Below, piece by piece: positions 30,860-43,197 of a stretch of 64,000 nt of DNA. How positions within the stretch are numbered: the stretch's first letter is position 1; each line of letters starts with the position of its first letter. This stretch comes from Cyanidiococcus yangmingshanensis (taxonomy: Eukaryota > Rhodophyta > Bangiophyceae > Cyanidiales > Cyanidiaceae): assembly GCA_013995675.1 (NCBI GenBank), contig VWRR01000002.1, forward strand, positions 434,001 through 498,000, written 5' to 3'. Position numbers and translations under genes: made by a program. Below the pieces are notes generated by a model, which was given only the letters and a program-made list of their open reading frames with translations, was not told the origin of the DNA and searched no databases.

Positions 30860-33057
30860 ATGCCCATATCACCTGCTGGAAATGCCGCCGTGGAAGCACT
30901 TTCCGTCCCGTTGAACGGCACGCTACGGCCAGCTTCGACGGAAGTCACCGAACAAGTGTGCGAGCACGACGACTCGACAGACTGGGCGTGTCTGCTTTTC
31001 GGGGTCAAAGGGGTCCAAGTCTCTGCACTGACCACGTTTGGGCCCTGGCTTGATACACTCCGAGGTTCAGTGCCACTTGCAGCGCTCCGGCGGGCCTGCT
31101 TGCGCTCGGCTACCCCGGACTCGTTTCGACCATGGACTTGGTTGGTCTTGCTCGGGGTGCTGCCACCTGTACGAGCTGCATGGCGCACTGCACTTGCTGT
31201 TCGCCTGGACATGTATCGCGAGTGTTTGCGGTTTGCGATGATCACAGGTCTTCAGCGGCGCGATTCAACGCTGGACACCGAAACAGACCATGCTATTGAT
31301 TCTATTTTTCACGCCCATGCCAGTTATCAGGTGATTGCGGGAGAGCCACCAAAAGCGAATAGAATGGACGCGGACGAGCACGGCTCATTCGGTTGCACGA
31401 CGTTGAGCTCGCCTGTGGCGCACGCCGCCGCGAGTGCACAGCTTACCCAGATGAAAGCATGGTTGGAAGACCCTGCCAAGAGCCAAGAACGCAGCACCAT
31501 CCGGGCACAAATCAACGTCTTTCGGACAGTCTTTCCGGAGCAGCCAGCGTTGGCATGGTGGTGCTTGAATCGCTTTCGGGAACAAGAACGACGCGTTGCG
31601 GTCACGCGATCCGGACAAGCGATTGAATCCTTTGATTTCGCCTATCGAGTTCGGCTGGTTCTCCATCTGGTCGATATTGCCGAACAAGAAGCAAAGGCAA
31701 GTTCAAATGTGCCCGCGCCTCGTGCGAAAGAGCCCGGCACTGGTGCCCTCCAATCGATGAGGCAGTCGCGCCGCATACAAGGCTTCTCGGCGCTGCTCGG
31801 GGCAATGTTGATGCTGACTCGTCTGCCAGCGTCGATAGATTCAGATCTATCTCAAGGCCGCGAGGAATCATTCAGATGGTCAGCTTGGGTCAAACGACAC
31901 GCTTTCGGCTCAGACTGACTTGTCGATCAACGATGGCCGTGATCGACTCTCCTTGTCCGTCAAAGCGCTCTTTGAGCACGCCGATGATTCATCAGATATA
32001 TCGCAGCGGCGCTCCAGGACAATGGCATCGCTCGATGCTTACACTCGGTGCCTGCTGGGCGCAACCTTTGCTGAGCATCTTTCTCCAGCACATTGTCTGC
32101 TATTGTGGGATCGGATTTTTGCTGCTGGCCCGGATCTTGCGGCGCACCTGGCCTTTCAGCTGCTCGTGCAGTTACGTCTTCATCAGCTTGGACCGCGACC
32201 TCTGCATGACTCCACAACCAGCGATGCGTCGCAGCCAGGTGACCGTCACTCGTCAGAGATGCTGACACACCCGAGTTGGTTCCTCAGTCCGAATGATATC
32301 GAAGCGATCTGTCGCCGAGCGAGTGATGCTGCCGACTACCTCCTGGGGTACGAATCATGCGATTTGAGTACCTGGGATCCTATTTATGCTTTTGACATGC
32401 TGTGGCCAGTGCTAAGACGTGGTGATACTGGTGCATTGGTGCGGATCCTCCAGTATCTACTGCGCTGCGCGTGGTTACGGTCGTTGGTTCGGCGTCGACG
32501 GAGTGTATGGCATCCGTACGTGCACGGCTGTAGCACGTTTTCAGCACGAACTTGGACAGACAGTGTCGAAGGGGAAAGCATTGATGCCCATGAATCGCGG
32601 CGTTTTTATACAGGAATCGCTCGAGGCACCGAACCAGTTGGGAATACAGGGTGAGCGTCCATCGAGCCCTGCATCCGCTCAATCACTGCGGCTCGCGGCA
32701 ACATCACGCGCTTCAGGTGCGGCCTCCGTGGATCAGCGGGCTGCGCCTTGGATACAGACCGCAACCAGCGCAACAGACACTCCAGAACGCTACCTCGGCG
32801 ACCTAGTCGATGAGCAGCTCTGGCCCAGACTCGTTGTGCCTGTCTCGGCTGGGGATCGCGGCGATGCGGTCATGGCACTCCAGGTAGCGCTACTCGAATT
32901 GCACGGTTATGATTCCGTGCGTATCGATGGTTTCTTTGGTCGCCGCACGGAGGCAGCTGTGCGGGAGTTTCAGCGGCGCGGGGCTGCACGCCTCATGCCG
33001 ATTGATGGCCTCGTTGGACCAGTCACTTGGCTCCACCTGATCGGACGCGGGGACTAA
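30860..33057 (+). CDS. TBC Rab-GAP fused to two peptidoglycan-binding-like domains
   Basis: About 730 residues, with frameshifts in 31870-31918 and at 32466 (one extra base each). The N-terminal ~490 residues are a TBC domain: 'PDSFRPWTWLVLLGVLPP' start, 'AQINVFRTVFP' at the Arg-finger motif (Arg kept, the usual Asp is Asn), 'RIQGFSALLGAMLML' for the Gln-finger and 'AHCLLLWDRIFAAGPD' near the end. It most resembles TBC1D13-type proteins, which stimulate Rab GTP hydrolysis. In the same frame it runs into a PG_binding_1-like repeat ('LWPVLRRGDTGALVRILQYL', then 'GVDGVYGIRTCTAVARFQ'). A second copy follows from 32818 ('LWPRLVVPVSAGDRGDAVMA', 'RIDGFFGRRTEAAVREFQ'). The TBC part and the first half of the first repeat share an uninterrupted frame (31920-32654), so the fusion does not depend on frame repair. 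Confidence 0.75.
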
Positions 33058-33567
33058 CCAAGGACCTGCACGCAAACGAACCGCTCCAAGGGACTTGGCC
33101 ACTGACGGATCAGCATTGAGGTGTTCTGTTGCGTTGACGCTCAGTCGAGTCCTCGACAGCATCGAGGACTCGACCGCAGTGATTATTCGCATGGAGCTGG
33201 TGCCCAAACCAGGCTCACTGCTGGAGCGTGCTGTGCGGAGAGGCGCTGACCTCTGGATACCGCTGCTTCTGATCCGTTCTCATGGTGCATGGCAGACCCG
33301 GTTACGGTCATCCAGGAGGCGCGTCAGCGACAAGGACACGTCTCCGAAAGTGCACGGATGCCATCCATGTCGATGACGTGGCAACAGGAGCACGCGACAC
33401 GTTGCACATCGATGCGTTGCGTGTCAATGCGTCCACGACCATCAAGTGACACGCAATGCGTGCACCTTTCCGTGCATGGGCAATGAACGTTACGCAGTCA
33501 CGCATCCGGGATCCGTGTCTACTTGCGCACCACTTTACGTTCGGCAAAAGCAGATGGTCTTTGGCGT
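33058..33567. other. Convergent gap between TBC and CAD genes with motif copies
   Basis: Besides the hairpin it carries GATGCGT at 33411-33417 and ACGCATC at 33500-33506, a motif otherwise seen mainly at gene 5' flanks. No coding region or tRNA was recognised here. Confidence 0.4.
33144..33174. other. Perfect 13 bp hairpin with 5-base loop
   Basis: GTCGAGTCCTCGA (33144-33156), loop CAGCA, and its exact reverse complement (33162-33174). It lies 87 bases after the TBC gene stop, in the convergent gap with CAD. It could be a 3'-UTR structure or processing signal; no poly-T follows and no function is claimed. Confidence 0.8.
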
Positions 33568-36500
33568 TCAGGAACGACCAAGCACCATTGCTAATAACGC
33601 CATTCTTACGTACATTCCGTACTCCATCTGACGAAAGTAGACTGCACGTGGGTCCGAGTCCACCTCGGGGGCGATTTCGTTGACTCTCGGCAGCGGGTGC
33701 ATCACAATCATGGTGTCTTTGGCGCGGGTCAGGATTCTCGGGGTGATCACATAGCTCGAATGAAACCGTTCGTAACTGTTCGGATCAGCGAAACGCTCGC
33801 GCTGTAACCTTGTCATGTAGAGGACGTCGGTTTCGGCAATGCAGTCGTCGAGATTCGTGTATTCGCGCTGTTCGACGCCGCGACTGGCCACATCTTCGAG
33901 CACCTCGCTGGGCATACTCAGTTCTCGCGGCGAAACGTAGTTGATACGGACCTGGTAGAGGGCGAGCAGACGCGCCAGGGAGTGGACGGTTCGCCCATGG
34001 CGCAAGTCGCCGACGAAGGTGATCACCAGACCGTTCACGGTACCGAGCTCCTCCCGAATGGTGAACACATCCAGCAGCGCTTGGGTCGGGTGTTCGCCAG
34101 TGCCATCCCCAGCGTTGATGAGTGGCGTTTTGGGGAGCGCACGGGCTGCTCTCTCGGCGGCACCAGCTTCGGGGTGCCGGAGCACCACAATGTCGGCGTA
34201 GGACGCCATAGTCCGAACGGTATCTGTGAGGGATTCGCCCTTGGAGACAGACGAGGTCTGCACATCCGTCATTTGAATGACCGTTCCACCGAGTCTCTGC
34301 ATGGCCGCAGCGAATGAGCACGCGGTTCGTGTGCTTGGCTCGTAGAATACCAACGCGAGCACGCGACCACGCAGCAGGTCCAGCATGCCCATTCGATTCA
34401 CCATCTGGCGCATTTCCTGAGCGACGCCGAAAAGGGCGTGTAATTCGGTACGGGTGAATTGGGAAACCGACAGGACGCTCTGGTGTTGCAATCGATCGCC
34501 TTGCGATGCGCCGACCAGGAGGTTCGGATCTGATGACGCGGTCGAAGACAGTGACCTGTTTGGCTGCGGTGATGCTGCCTGCCAGCTTCGACGGAGGAGC
34601 GGCAACTCCGACTGAACGGTCGAAAAAGAATCGAGCGGTCGTGGTTCCAGGATTTCATGCTTACTCGCCTTGGGTTGCGGTAGCCATTTGTGACTCGAGG
34701 TTGGCACTGGCGCCGACGACAACGTCATCAGGTCGAGTTGGCGAGCACGGCGCTCTACTGCGGCGCGAGCGCGGTCAATATCTGCGGTTGGATCGTCGCA
34801 GTGCGATCGGTTCTCGAACAAGCTCCGCCGCCGTCGAGGCAACGACTCGTGCCCGAGAACTCGTTGACAGCAACGTCGATACTGCTGTTTGCCGGTGGAA
34901 TCGGAACATGAAGTGCTGGTCGATCAACCGCTGGAGCAGATGCGCCCGCGTCTTCCCCAGTCAAGGTTTCGATCGCAGAGTCTAGCAAATCATGACCGGC
35001 ACCTAGCTTCGACAAGCACCTTTTCGTCCAGGTAGGCGATCCGTTGTCGGAGAACCACGCGAAGCACACGACCACGAAGACGATATTCCTCGCCAGTCGT
35101 CGTCCCTTGCGAATGCGGCATCCGCTCGGTCTGGTCAATGTCTACTTCAACGTATGTGTCGGCGCGGGGCGAGTTGTCCGCCGGCATCAGGCCCAGGAAT
35201 CGTCGCGGAAACTCTACCAGCCGACTCGACAGCCAGGCCATGGTCACGCGACCCCGTTGAACAGCCTCAAGCAAGAGACCGAGGGCCAGACGCGGAGAGC
35301 CGGTCACGCCGTCAATTGCATCGGCTGCCTCCCAGAGCGCGTCAACGTCGCTCTGTTCGAGACCACGCTGCGTCGCGTCGCCACACAGATCCTCGACAAG
35401 CACATCGCAAGTAACTGGGATCCCGCGTTCTTTGGCGGTGCAGATGAGGGCGATGTCTTCCCGTCGTCGAACCGCATGCACATGAAGTGGCCGCGCGTAC
35501 AGAACAGCGCCAAGTAGCATGGCCGATAGCGCTTGCGTACTTGATGTGTGTAGAATGACGGGCTTGTGGCGAGGCCATAGCTCCAGATGACGCAACCACG
35601 GTGCCAGACTATCACTTGCGGACGGGGTCGATCCAAGTGCAGCTATCGTCGGCGAATCCCTGCTCCCTGGGAGCGAAATGAAGAGACCAGCCACCTCGTT
35701 CGCCAAGCTCGGCAGGATCGCTGCATTCGTAGCGGTTGCGGATGCGTAGACCGCGTGATCGCAGCGCGACTGACGAGTGAGCTGTTTGCGCACGGTTCGT
35801 AGCGTTTCTGCGTCCGAGACCATCAGAGAAGGAGGCGCGGCGACCCAGGCAACAAAGCCACCGCGCAAGAACTCCTGGTCCAATTGCTCCCACGATGCCA
35901 ACACGCTCGAGGACGTCTGCTTGCACGACGGCTGTCGGCCGTTCATCTGGGGCTCTTCCAACTCGGTCGCATTCGTCGCTCCGTTCAACGACTTGAGTGC
36001 TTCAGGCGAAGCGCAAATGCTCACCAAGCCTGGCAAAGTGATGACTCTAGCACTGAAACGCACATCGTAGGCCTGCAACGGTAACGAGACACCGCGACCG
36101 TAGCGTGCAAGCGCTCGTACAAGCAACTTGGCACACTTGATGTTCGTCAGAAGCGGAATGCTAAAATCGACAGCTGCCCGCCGACTGATGTATCCGTTGC
36201 TCATGAAAGTGGCTACTCGGCGCAGCTTGTTCTGCGAAGGCAAGTTGATGAAAAAGTCGATCATCTTTTCCTGAATCAGGCGGGTGATATCCAGCGTCCC
36301 TTGCTGGTATTCGTCCGACGGCCAGACAACCAGCGTACATGGAACGTTGTGCTCGACCAGAAAGTCTGCCGTTCCTGGTGTCGCATACAGACGATAGCCA
36401 ATCGCTGCGAGTTTTTTGGCAGACTCGAGAAATTCGAGCTTCTCTTTGTAGGAAGCCGATGCTAATACAGATGGTGTGTTGCGGGAGCCGGATGCCCGCA

Positions 36501-39500
36501 GCACGCAGGCCTTTCAGGTAGGCCTCCTCGCGGCTCTCACCGAAACACGCCACTTCTCCTGTACTGGCCATCTCGACTCCAAGAATGGGATCAGGCGCCT
36601 AACAAACGAGCGAACGAGAACATGGCGACTTTGACGCCCACATGCGGCAACGATGACGCGTCGATCGGGTACGGTTGTACGCTCTGGCCAAGCATCACTT
36701 TGGTGGCCATTTTGGCAAGATCCAGACCCATGGTCTTGCTCACGAACGGAAAACTGCGGCTAGCACGAATATTACACTCAATCACTTTGATTTCGTTATT
36801 CTTCGCGGTGAACTGAATATTCATCGGACCGGTCACATTCAACGCATTGGCGATTCGACGCGTCGCGTCCTCGAGTTTGCGAACGGTTTCTGGCTCCAGG
36901 TCTTGTGCCGGAAGCACCAGGGTCGCGTCGCCCGAGTGAACCCCAGCGTTCTCCACGTGCTCGCTGATGAAATGGACGACGAGCTCGCCACGTCGTGCGA
37001 CCGCATCCACATCGATTTCTTTCGCTTCCAGAATGAATTTGGAAATCACCACAGGGTGTTCACGAGAGACCTGCGCTGCCTCTGATAGATAGCGCTCCAA
37101 GTCTTCCTCTTTGTAAGCGACGTTCATCGCCGCACCCGAGAGTACATAGCTCGGTCGAACGAGGCAAGGGTAACCAACAGAGGCGCAGAATGTGGCAGCA
37201 TCGGCAATCGAGGTAAGCTCCTTCCACTGCGGTTGATCGACGCCAATACGATCCAGCATCCGACTGAATTTGTAGCGATTCTCGGCCGAGTCAATCATTT
37301 CGGGTGTCGTACCGAGAATGTGCACACCTTGGCGATGCAGCGACATGGCAATGTTGTTGGGAATCTGACCGCCCATCGAAACAACTGACGCCATCGGCTG
37401 CCTCTCGCTCGCAGATATCGAGCACCCGCTCGAAAGAAAGCTCCTCGAAATAGAGACGATCGCATTCATCATAGTCGGTGCTCACTGTCTCCGGGTTGTA
37501 GTTGATCATAATGGAATGGGTACCTTGGGAGCGCAGCGTCCGAATAGCAGACACTGCGCACCAGTCGAACTCGACGGAGGAACCAATCCGGTAAGCACCA
37601 CTTCCGAGAACAACCATACCACCGGCACGATCGCTTACATCATGAATGCCCCGGCCGCCAGCATAGGTCATATAGAGATAGTTGGTTTTGGCGGGGAATT
37701 CTGCCGCGACAGTATCGATCTGTTTCACGTTGGGTAGCACACCGTACTCCTTGCGAAGTTTTCGAATCTCGAGCTCGGTATTCCCAACGAGGCGCCCGAT
37801 CTGTCGATCTGAGAAACCGAGCTGTTTTGCCCGCCAAATCAGCTCCACAGTCAGCCAGTTGTCGGAGCCAGAGGTTGCGTGCGCTCCCGCCAATCGAGTC
37901 AAATGCTGCTCAAAATGAGTTATGTGGGCGAGACGTTGCAGAAACCAGCGGTCGATTTGTGACTGAGCGTGAATATCGTCCACGGTGCGACCGTGCGCGA
38001 AGCCCGACGCGATCGCCAGGATTCGAGCCTCCGTCGGCGTCTGCATCTCCTCGTCGCTGTACGGCTCAATGTCCCGCTCGAAACCGTTCACATAATAGTC
38101 ACGAACCATCCGAATGGCTTTCTGGATAGTCTCCTCAAACGTGCGACCGATCGCCATAACCTCTCCGACACTCTTCATCGACGAGCCAAGGTGCGGATTG
38201 ACTCGCTCAAACTTTTTCAGGTCCCAACGAGGCATTTTGACCACGATGTAGTCGAGGCTGGGTTCGAAGCACGCTGTTGTCTCCTGGGTGATCGAATTGC
38301 GTATCGCAGGGAGCGCCTTGCCAAGAGCGAGTTTTGCGGCTACAAAGGCCAGCGGATAGCCGGTCGCCTTGCTTGCGAGCGCAGACGAACGCGACAAACG
38401 CGCATTCACCTCGATGATACAGTACTCCCTCGAGTTCGGATTCAGGGCGAATTGAATGTTGCACTCACCGACGACGCCCAGGTGGCGCACAGTTTTGATC
38501 GCCGAGTTGCGTAGCATTTGGTATTCGGCATCCGACAGGGTTTGCGATGGTGCCACTACGATCGACTCGCCAGTGTGAACGCCCAGTGGATCAAAGTTCT
38601 CCATGTTGCACACGGTTATGCAATTGTCGAAAGCATCACGAACAACTTCGTACTCAATCTCTTTCCAGCCTTTCATGGAGCGCTCGACGAGCACCTGGGG
38701 TGAACACGATAGTGCTTTGCGTGCCAGATTCACGAGGTCGTTCGCATTGTTCGCGAATCCGGAGCCGAGCCCGCCCAATGCATACGCTGCCCGGACAATA
38801 ACAGGGTAACCAATTCGCTGGGCCTCTTTGACGGCTTGCTCAACCGAGCTAGCCGAGGCGGAGTGGGCAAATGGTTCTTCAATCTCGGCGAGACGGGCGT
38901 TGAAACGCTCCCGATCCTCGGTGTCCATGATGGTCTCAACAGAGGTGCCGAGGACTCGAATGCCTTTGTCTTGGAAAAAACGACGCTTGTGTAGCTCGAT
39001 GCCGCAATTCAAAGCAGTCTGGCCGCCAAACTGCAGCAGAATGCCATCGGGGAGCTCGTTTTCGGCGACCTTCATCACCGAGTCTTGATCGATCGGCAGA
39101 AAGTAGACCTTGTCGGCGAGTCCCCGCGTTGTTTGCACGGTTGCAATATTCGGATTGATGAGAACCGTGTATATTCCTTCTTGCTTGAGAGCCTTGATCG
39201 CCTGGGAGCCAGAGTAGTCGAATTCTCCCGCCTGTCCAATGGAAAGACCGCCCGACCCAAGGACAAGGACCTTGCGTATCGGTTGATCTGGGATGAAACG
39301 GTGGTCCAATAAAGGCCGTCGCGGTTGGGGCGGTCGTTTCGTGTGCATCATCTCCACAAATAGGTCAAAAAGGAAGGCAGTATCACAGGGGCCTGCGCAG
39401 GCCTCTGGATGGAACTGAACAGAGAACGCAGGCTTGTGCACGTGAACGATGCCCTCATTGGACCCGTCATTGGCGTTGGTAAAGTATGGTTCCCAGCCCG

Positions 39501-40513
39501 GCGGGAGCGAGCTCGGATCCACTGCGTAACCGTGATTTTGCGAGGTGATGTAGCAACGAGCGGTGCGTTCATCAACAGCATGGTTGATTATGCCCCCGAT
39601 TTCCGTATTTGAGTTTGTAGGTTTGTGCTCCTGCGGCTAGCGCGAGCAGCTGATGACCGAGGCAGATACCAAACACTGGCCGATCACGTGCGAGCCATTC
39701 ACGAATGTTGCGAATCGTTTCAGGGACCATCGTTGGGTCTCCGGGGCCGTTCGAGATAAACAGACCATCACATTCACGGAATTGCTCCGCGTGAATATCT
39801 TCATTCCACGGCACAACTGTAATCCGACACTGACGCTGCGCAAGGCATCGTAGCTGATTATACTTCAACCCACAATCCAGGGCGAGGACGTGGAAGCGGG
39901 CATCCTGCGGCCCATAGACATACGGCCGCTGGCACGAGACCTCAGCAACCAGATTGCAGCGGTTCGGATCCACGAACGGCACGCTGTTGCTATCCGCATG
40001 CTCGAGGACAATCCGACCAAGCATCGAGCCGTGTTCGCGAATACACTGCGTTAGACGCCGTGTATCAATCCCGCAGATTCCCGGCACATGCTGCTGTTCA
40101 AGCCAATCACCCAGAGATTGTCGAGCCAGCCAGTGCGAATAAGCGTCCTCGTAACTAAGCACGACCAAACCGGCGGCGTAGACACGAGAAGACTCAAAGT
40201 GCAGCGGTAGACCGTAGGCATCGCAATCAGTCGACGACGGCACCCCATAGTTCCCAACCAAAGGGTACGTGAATACGATAATCTGCTGACAATATGACGG
40301 ATCACTCAAGGTTTGTTCGTAACCGACCATACCCGTCTGGAAAACGACCTCACCCGCCACGGAGCGTGCCGCCCCAAAACTCCAACCTTCGAAAACGCTC
40401 CCGTCAGCCAGTTCAAGTCGAGCACGTCGACCTCGTCCATGATGCTCAACACCGCCTCCCAATTGTGCCAAACTATCCTCTGAAACCAGGTCATCAACTT
40501 GAATTACGTCCAT
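33568..40513 (-). CDS. CAD: CAD-type pyrimidine synthesis fusion (GATase-CPSase-DHO*-ATCase)
   Basis: One gene of about 2,300 residues with modules in animal/fungal CAD order. CPSase small/GATase spans 40513 to ~39340 (catalytic Cys in GICLGHQ, codon 39662-39664). CPSase large spans 39282 to ~36600, both ATP-grasp halves ('[20 protein letters not shown]', '[12 protein letters not shown]'). Then an MGS-like regulatory domain, a dihydroorotase-like module (~36060-35000), a linker, and ATCase (~34480-33570; '[11 protein letters not shown]', '[13 protein letters not shown]', '[10 protein letters not shown]'). It makes carbamoyl-aspartate from glutamine, bicarbonate, ATP and aspartate. The dihydroorotase module lacks the HxH and DHAPH metal motifs, so it should be inactive, as in fungal Ura2. 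Single extra bases shift the frame at 39577, ~37430, ~36595, ~36480 and 35004, with a net two in the linker. No ATG starts ATCase separately. Start 40513 is chosen because the conserved N-terminus follows directly; 40762 is an alternative. Confidence 0.93.
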
Positions 40514-41898
40514 GATGAGCGTCTTGCGTGAGGCCTCGTTGACCCCTGTCCAACGCCCAGCGATAGGAAACGAATATCCAAGCGTCCCGTCGTCGTCGTC
40601 GTCGACGCGGTCCGCGTCGGCCATGGCGGGAAACGCATCCGCGGATCGACGACGCGGCCAGTCGGCCATGGCCCGCAAGCCGCGCATGGATGCGTTCAGG
40701 TTGTGGCCCACCAGCAAGCGATACCGAAATAGACATAAAACCATGGCGGTCGCTGACACCATCTTGATCGCAACACGATCGAGTCTGGTAGCGTATGGAG
40801 ACGATTCATGTCGTCTGGAATGTTGCTGGGGCCTCCTCGCTGGCTACGATGGCTGCAGGCGTGACGGATACGCCGCCCAATGAATTCGCTATAAGAGACT
40901 GGACAATCATGCCTATCTTAGAATGTTTTTGGATAGGTGGATGGCGCCCGTCACCGACACGCATTCGGCTCAGGGTCGACTCGAGTCGTAGCGTTCGGAC
41001 GACGGGGCGTAGAATCGCTGGCACTCTGAGGTGAAGTCGTGGAAGCTGGCGCTTGAGCAGCGGTCTCGCATCGATATGCTCGCGCCTTCCCAGAACAGGG
41101 GAAGCGGTCTCGACAGATGCATCGTCTTTGAAGCGTTCACGTGTTGCTTCAGATCGTCGGGATTGTTGTTGTGCCTAGATAGAATGGATCTGGTACTGAT
41201 TTTTGGCCAGCAGACTCTACTCAGAGGCCGAGGGGCTGACCTCGAAAAACACCGTGTCGAGTAACATCTCGGACGAGAGGTTATTTGACAACCGTCGTTC
41301 ACGCAACCGTTACTCGGGTCATGCATCGATGCGGATGCAGTGTTGAATGAGAGCACTAGAGGACTAGCGAATCGCAAAACATCAGAGGAATCTGTCGTGT
41401 ATATCGTTTCTATTGGGCGGTGGATGACGATCGATCTTGTTCGTGTTCCGACCACCGGCGGAATCTTCATCTGAAGTGATGAGCGATCGATCGAGACAGT
41501 GCTGTCGGCCGGAAAAATCATCATGAAAACACCATGACTTGATGGAGGTATGTTGTCAGTCTCTACGAAACGAGTGCGGAACGAGATCGTCCAGGGAACC
41601 AAGCCACTGTTTCAATCATGTGGACGTCGTCCCGACCAGTCGACTGGGCAAGCAATGCGGCCCATGGGTCGCGTTCGCGTAGGTTTCGAACACCCTCCCT
41701 CGCGCGACGCCGAGGGCCTTGTCTTGAGCAACATCGTTCTGTGGCGGCTTGAGATGGAAGCTAGTTTCTGGAGCGCTGGTGCGTTTCAGCACGAGCCTCC
41801 ACGAGCGAACTTGCGGTGTAGGGCGCTGGAACTTGCTAGCAGCCTGCGATAACACCGTTGCGCGAAGACGTGGTCGAACGCACGCTGGGCGTCCAGGG
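40514..41898. promoter_or_regulatory. Divergent region between CAD and the SDR gene
   Basis: About 1.4 kb. ACGCATC at 40633-40639 and GATGCGT at 40689-40695 lie 120-180 bases upstream of the chosen CAD start, next to a short CGT-rich tract (40585-40600). The remaining kilobase has only short overlapping frames. Confidence 0.4.
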
Positions 41899-43197
41899 AT
41901 GCAGTGCGTCCTCTCGGTGGTTCGCCAGAGCGTACTTTCTCTTCGCGATAAAAGTAGCGCACCTCCACATAACCCTGAGCATGTCACTGCTGGTGCTGGA
42001 AGCACTGCTGTCATGGCGAAATCACCGAGCCTGCTCCCTTACGCCCTTCCTAGCCGGGCGCGCATCCTCCTCACTGGTAGCACCGGTTGCATCGGTAGTC
42101 ATATAGCCGTGGAGCTCTTGACGCACACAGACTGCACTCTTGAGCTACTGGTACGCGGTGGAACGCTGCGTTTCGTCGCCGAAGCAGACGAGGCGCTTCG
42201 AAACGGTGTCGAACTCGGTCGAGTACACGTTCATGACGTGGACCTGGCTGCTGGCCAAGGCCTTGAGAACGAGCAGCTGCGGACCATCGTTGGTATTTGC
42301 GATGCACTTATTCTTTGTGCAGCGTCCTGGGGTGGCGATACCGCCCATGCCGTCAACGTTGCTTCCGTTCTGGCGACGATACGAGCGGTGAATAAGCGCC
42401 GCTGTCGAAAGATAGTGTATTTCTCGACGGCCTCGGTGATTGCTCCACAAGGACGTCTGCTGATACAGGAGGCTATTCGGTGGGGGACGGACTATATCCG
42501 AAGCAAAGCCATCGCCTTGGTGGAACTCGTTAAAGCGATGAGCGATATCAGTGAGACCCCCGTGTCGCTCACGATTGTGTTTCCAACGTTGGTACTCGGA
42601 CGCAGGAGCCATATCGGCAAGGCACTAGATACAGATGCAGCGGCGAAGATGAATCATTCTCCGCTCTACCGAGGGGCCAAGTACGCCCTACGTTTCATGC
42701 ACATGGAATCTGCAGTACGAGCCCATTTTATTCATGCGGCTGATTGTGCTCAGGTTGTGCGTAGGCTCCTCTTTTGCGTCGTGTCAGCATCGTTCAAGAC
42801 GCCTGCTAGGATCGACTTGACGCCGCCGACCTTGGTGCCATCCGTTCAGCAACCATCGCAAACTGCTTACCTTGTCTTGGGTCAACAACCACCATTCTCC
42901 TACGACGACGTCGTTCGTGCCCTCTGTCGCCTCTACGGACTGCGTGTTCCGTCCCGTTGGCTACGAATACCTGCGGATCCGTTGCTGTGGCTCATGGTCC
43001 ATCGTCTGATTCCAGTAGATCCATGGACTCGTTATTGTCTCCGTAGGCGCCGCGAGCTTTTCGTTTTCCCCCAAGCGGTTCGACCCGAGGATTTCGGTGG
43101 AATTTCCGTCGCACCCGATCTCTACACGGCATTGGAACAAAGCAGAACGCGATTCACTGCCGAGCAATCGACTCGAGAAATATCCTCTGCAATCTAG
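41899..43197 (+). CDS. Extended SDR (NAD-dependent epimerase/dehydratase family)
   Basis: 432 residues from the ATG at 41899, or 394 from 42013. The Rossmann start 'ARILLTGSTGCIGSHIAVEL' shows TGxxGxIG; the 'DALILCAASWGGDTAHAVNV' strand and 'IVYFSTASVI' follow; the catalytic pair is Tyr-x-x-x-Lys in 'GTDYIRSKAIALVEL'. The C-terminal ~150 residues form a substrate-binding part with a basic tail. This is typical of atypical/extended SDRs acting on nucleotide sugars, sterols or pigments; the substrate cannot be assigned. The preceding ~40 residues (SVVRQSVLSLRDKSSAPP) could be an organelle leader. Intact. Confidence 0.85.
   Translation: MQCVLSVVRQSVLSLRDKSSAPPHNPEHVTAGAGSTAVMAKSPSLLPYALPSRARILLTGSTGCIGSHIAVELLTHTDCTLELLVRGGTLRFVAEADEALRNGVELGRVHVHDVDLAAGQGLENEQLRTIVGICDALILCAASWGGDTAHAVNVASVLATIRAVNKRRCRKIVYFSTASVIAPQGRLLIQEAIRWGTDYIRSKAIALVELVKAMSDISETPVSLTIVFPTLVLGRRSHIGKALDTDAAAKMNHSPLYRGAKYALRFMHMESAVRAHFIHAADCAQVVRRLLFCVVSASFKTPARIDLTPPTLVPSVQQPSQTAYLVLGQQPPFSYDDVVRALCRLYGLRVPSRWLRIPADPLLWLMVHRLIPVDPWTRYCLRRRRELFVFPQAVRPEDFGGISVAPDLYTALEQSRTRFTAEQSTREISSAI

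Noticed and set aside
33568-34842. ATCase as a separate gene
   Set aside because: The frame begins at a TTG in Ser/Pro-rich linker sequence, with no ATG before residue 39, and the linker continues from the dihydroorotase-like module after single-base steps, matching CAD order.
40514-40762. Longer CAD N-terminus from the ATG at 40762
   Set aside because: The extra 83 residues include an Asp run from a CGT tract and cover two GATGCGT-type motifs; known CAD proteins start close to the conserved CPSase-small motif, so 40513 is preferred.
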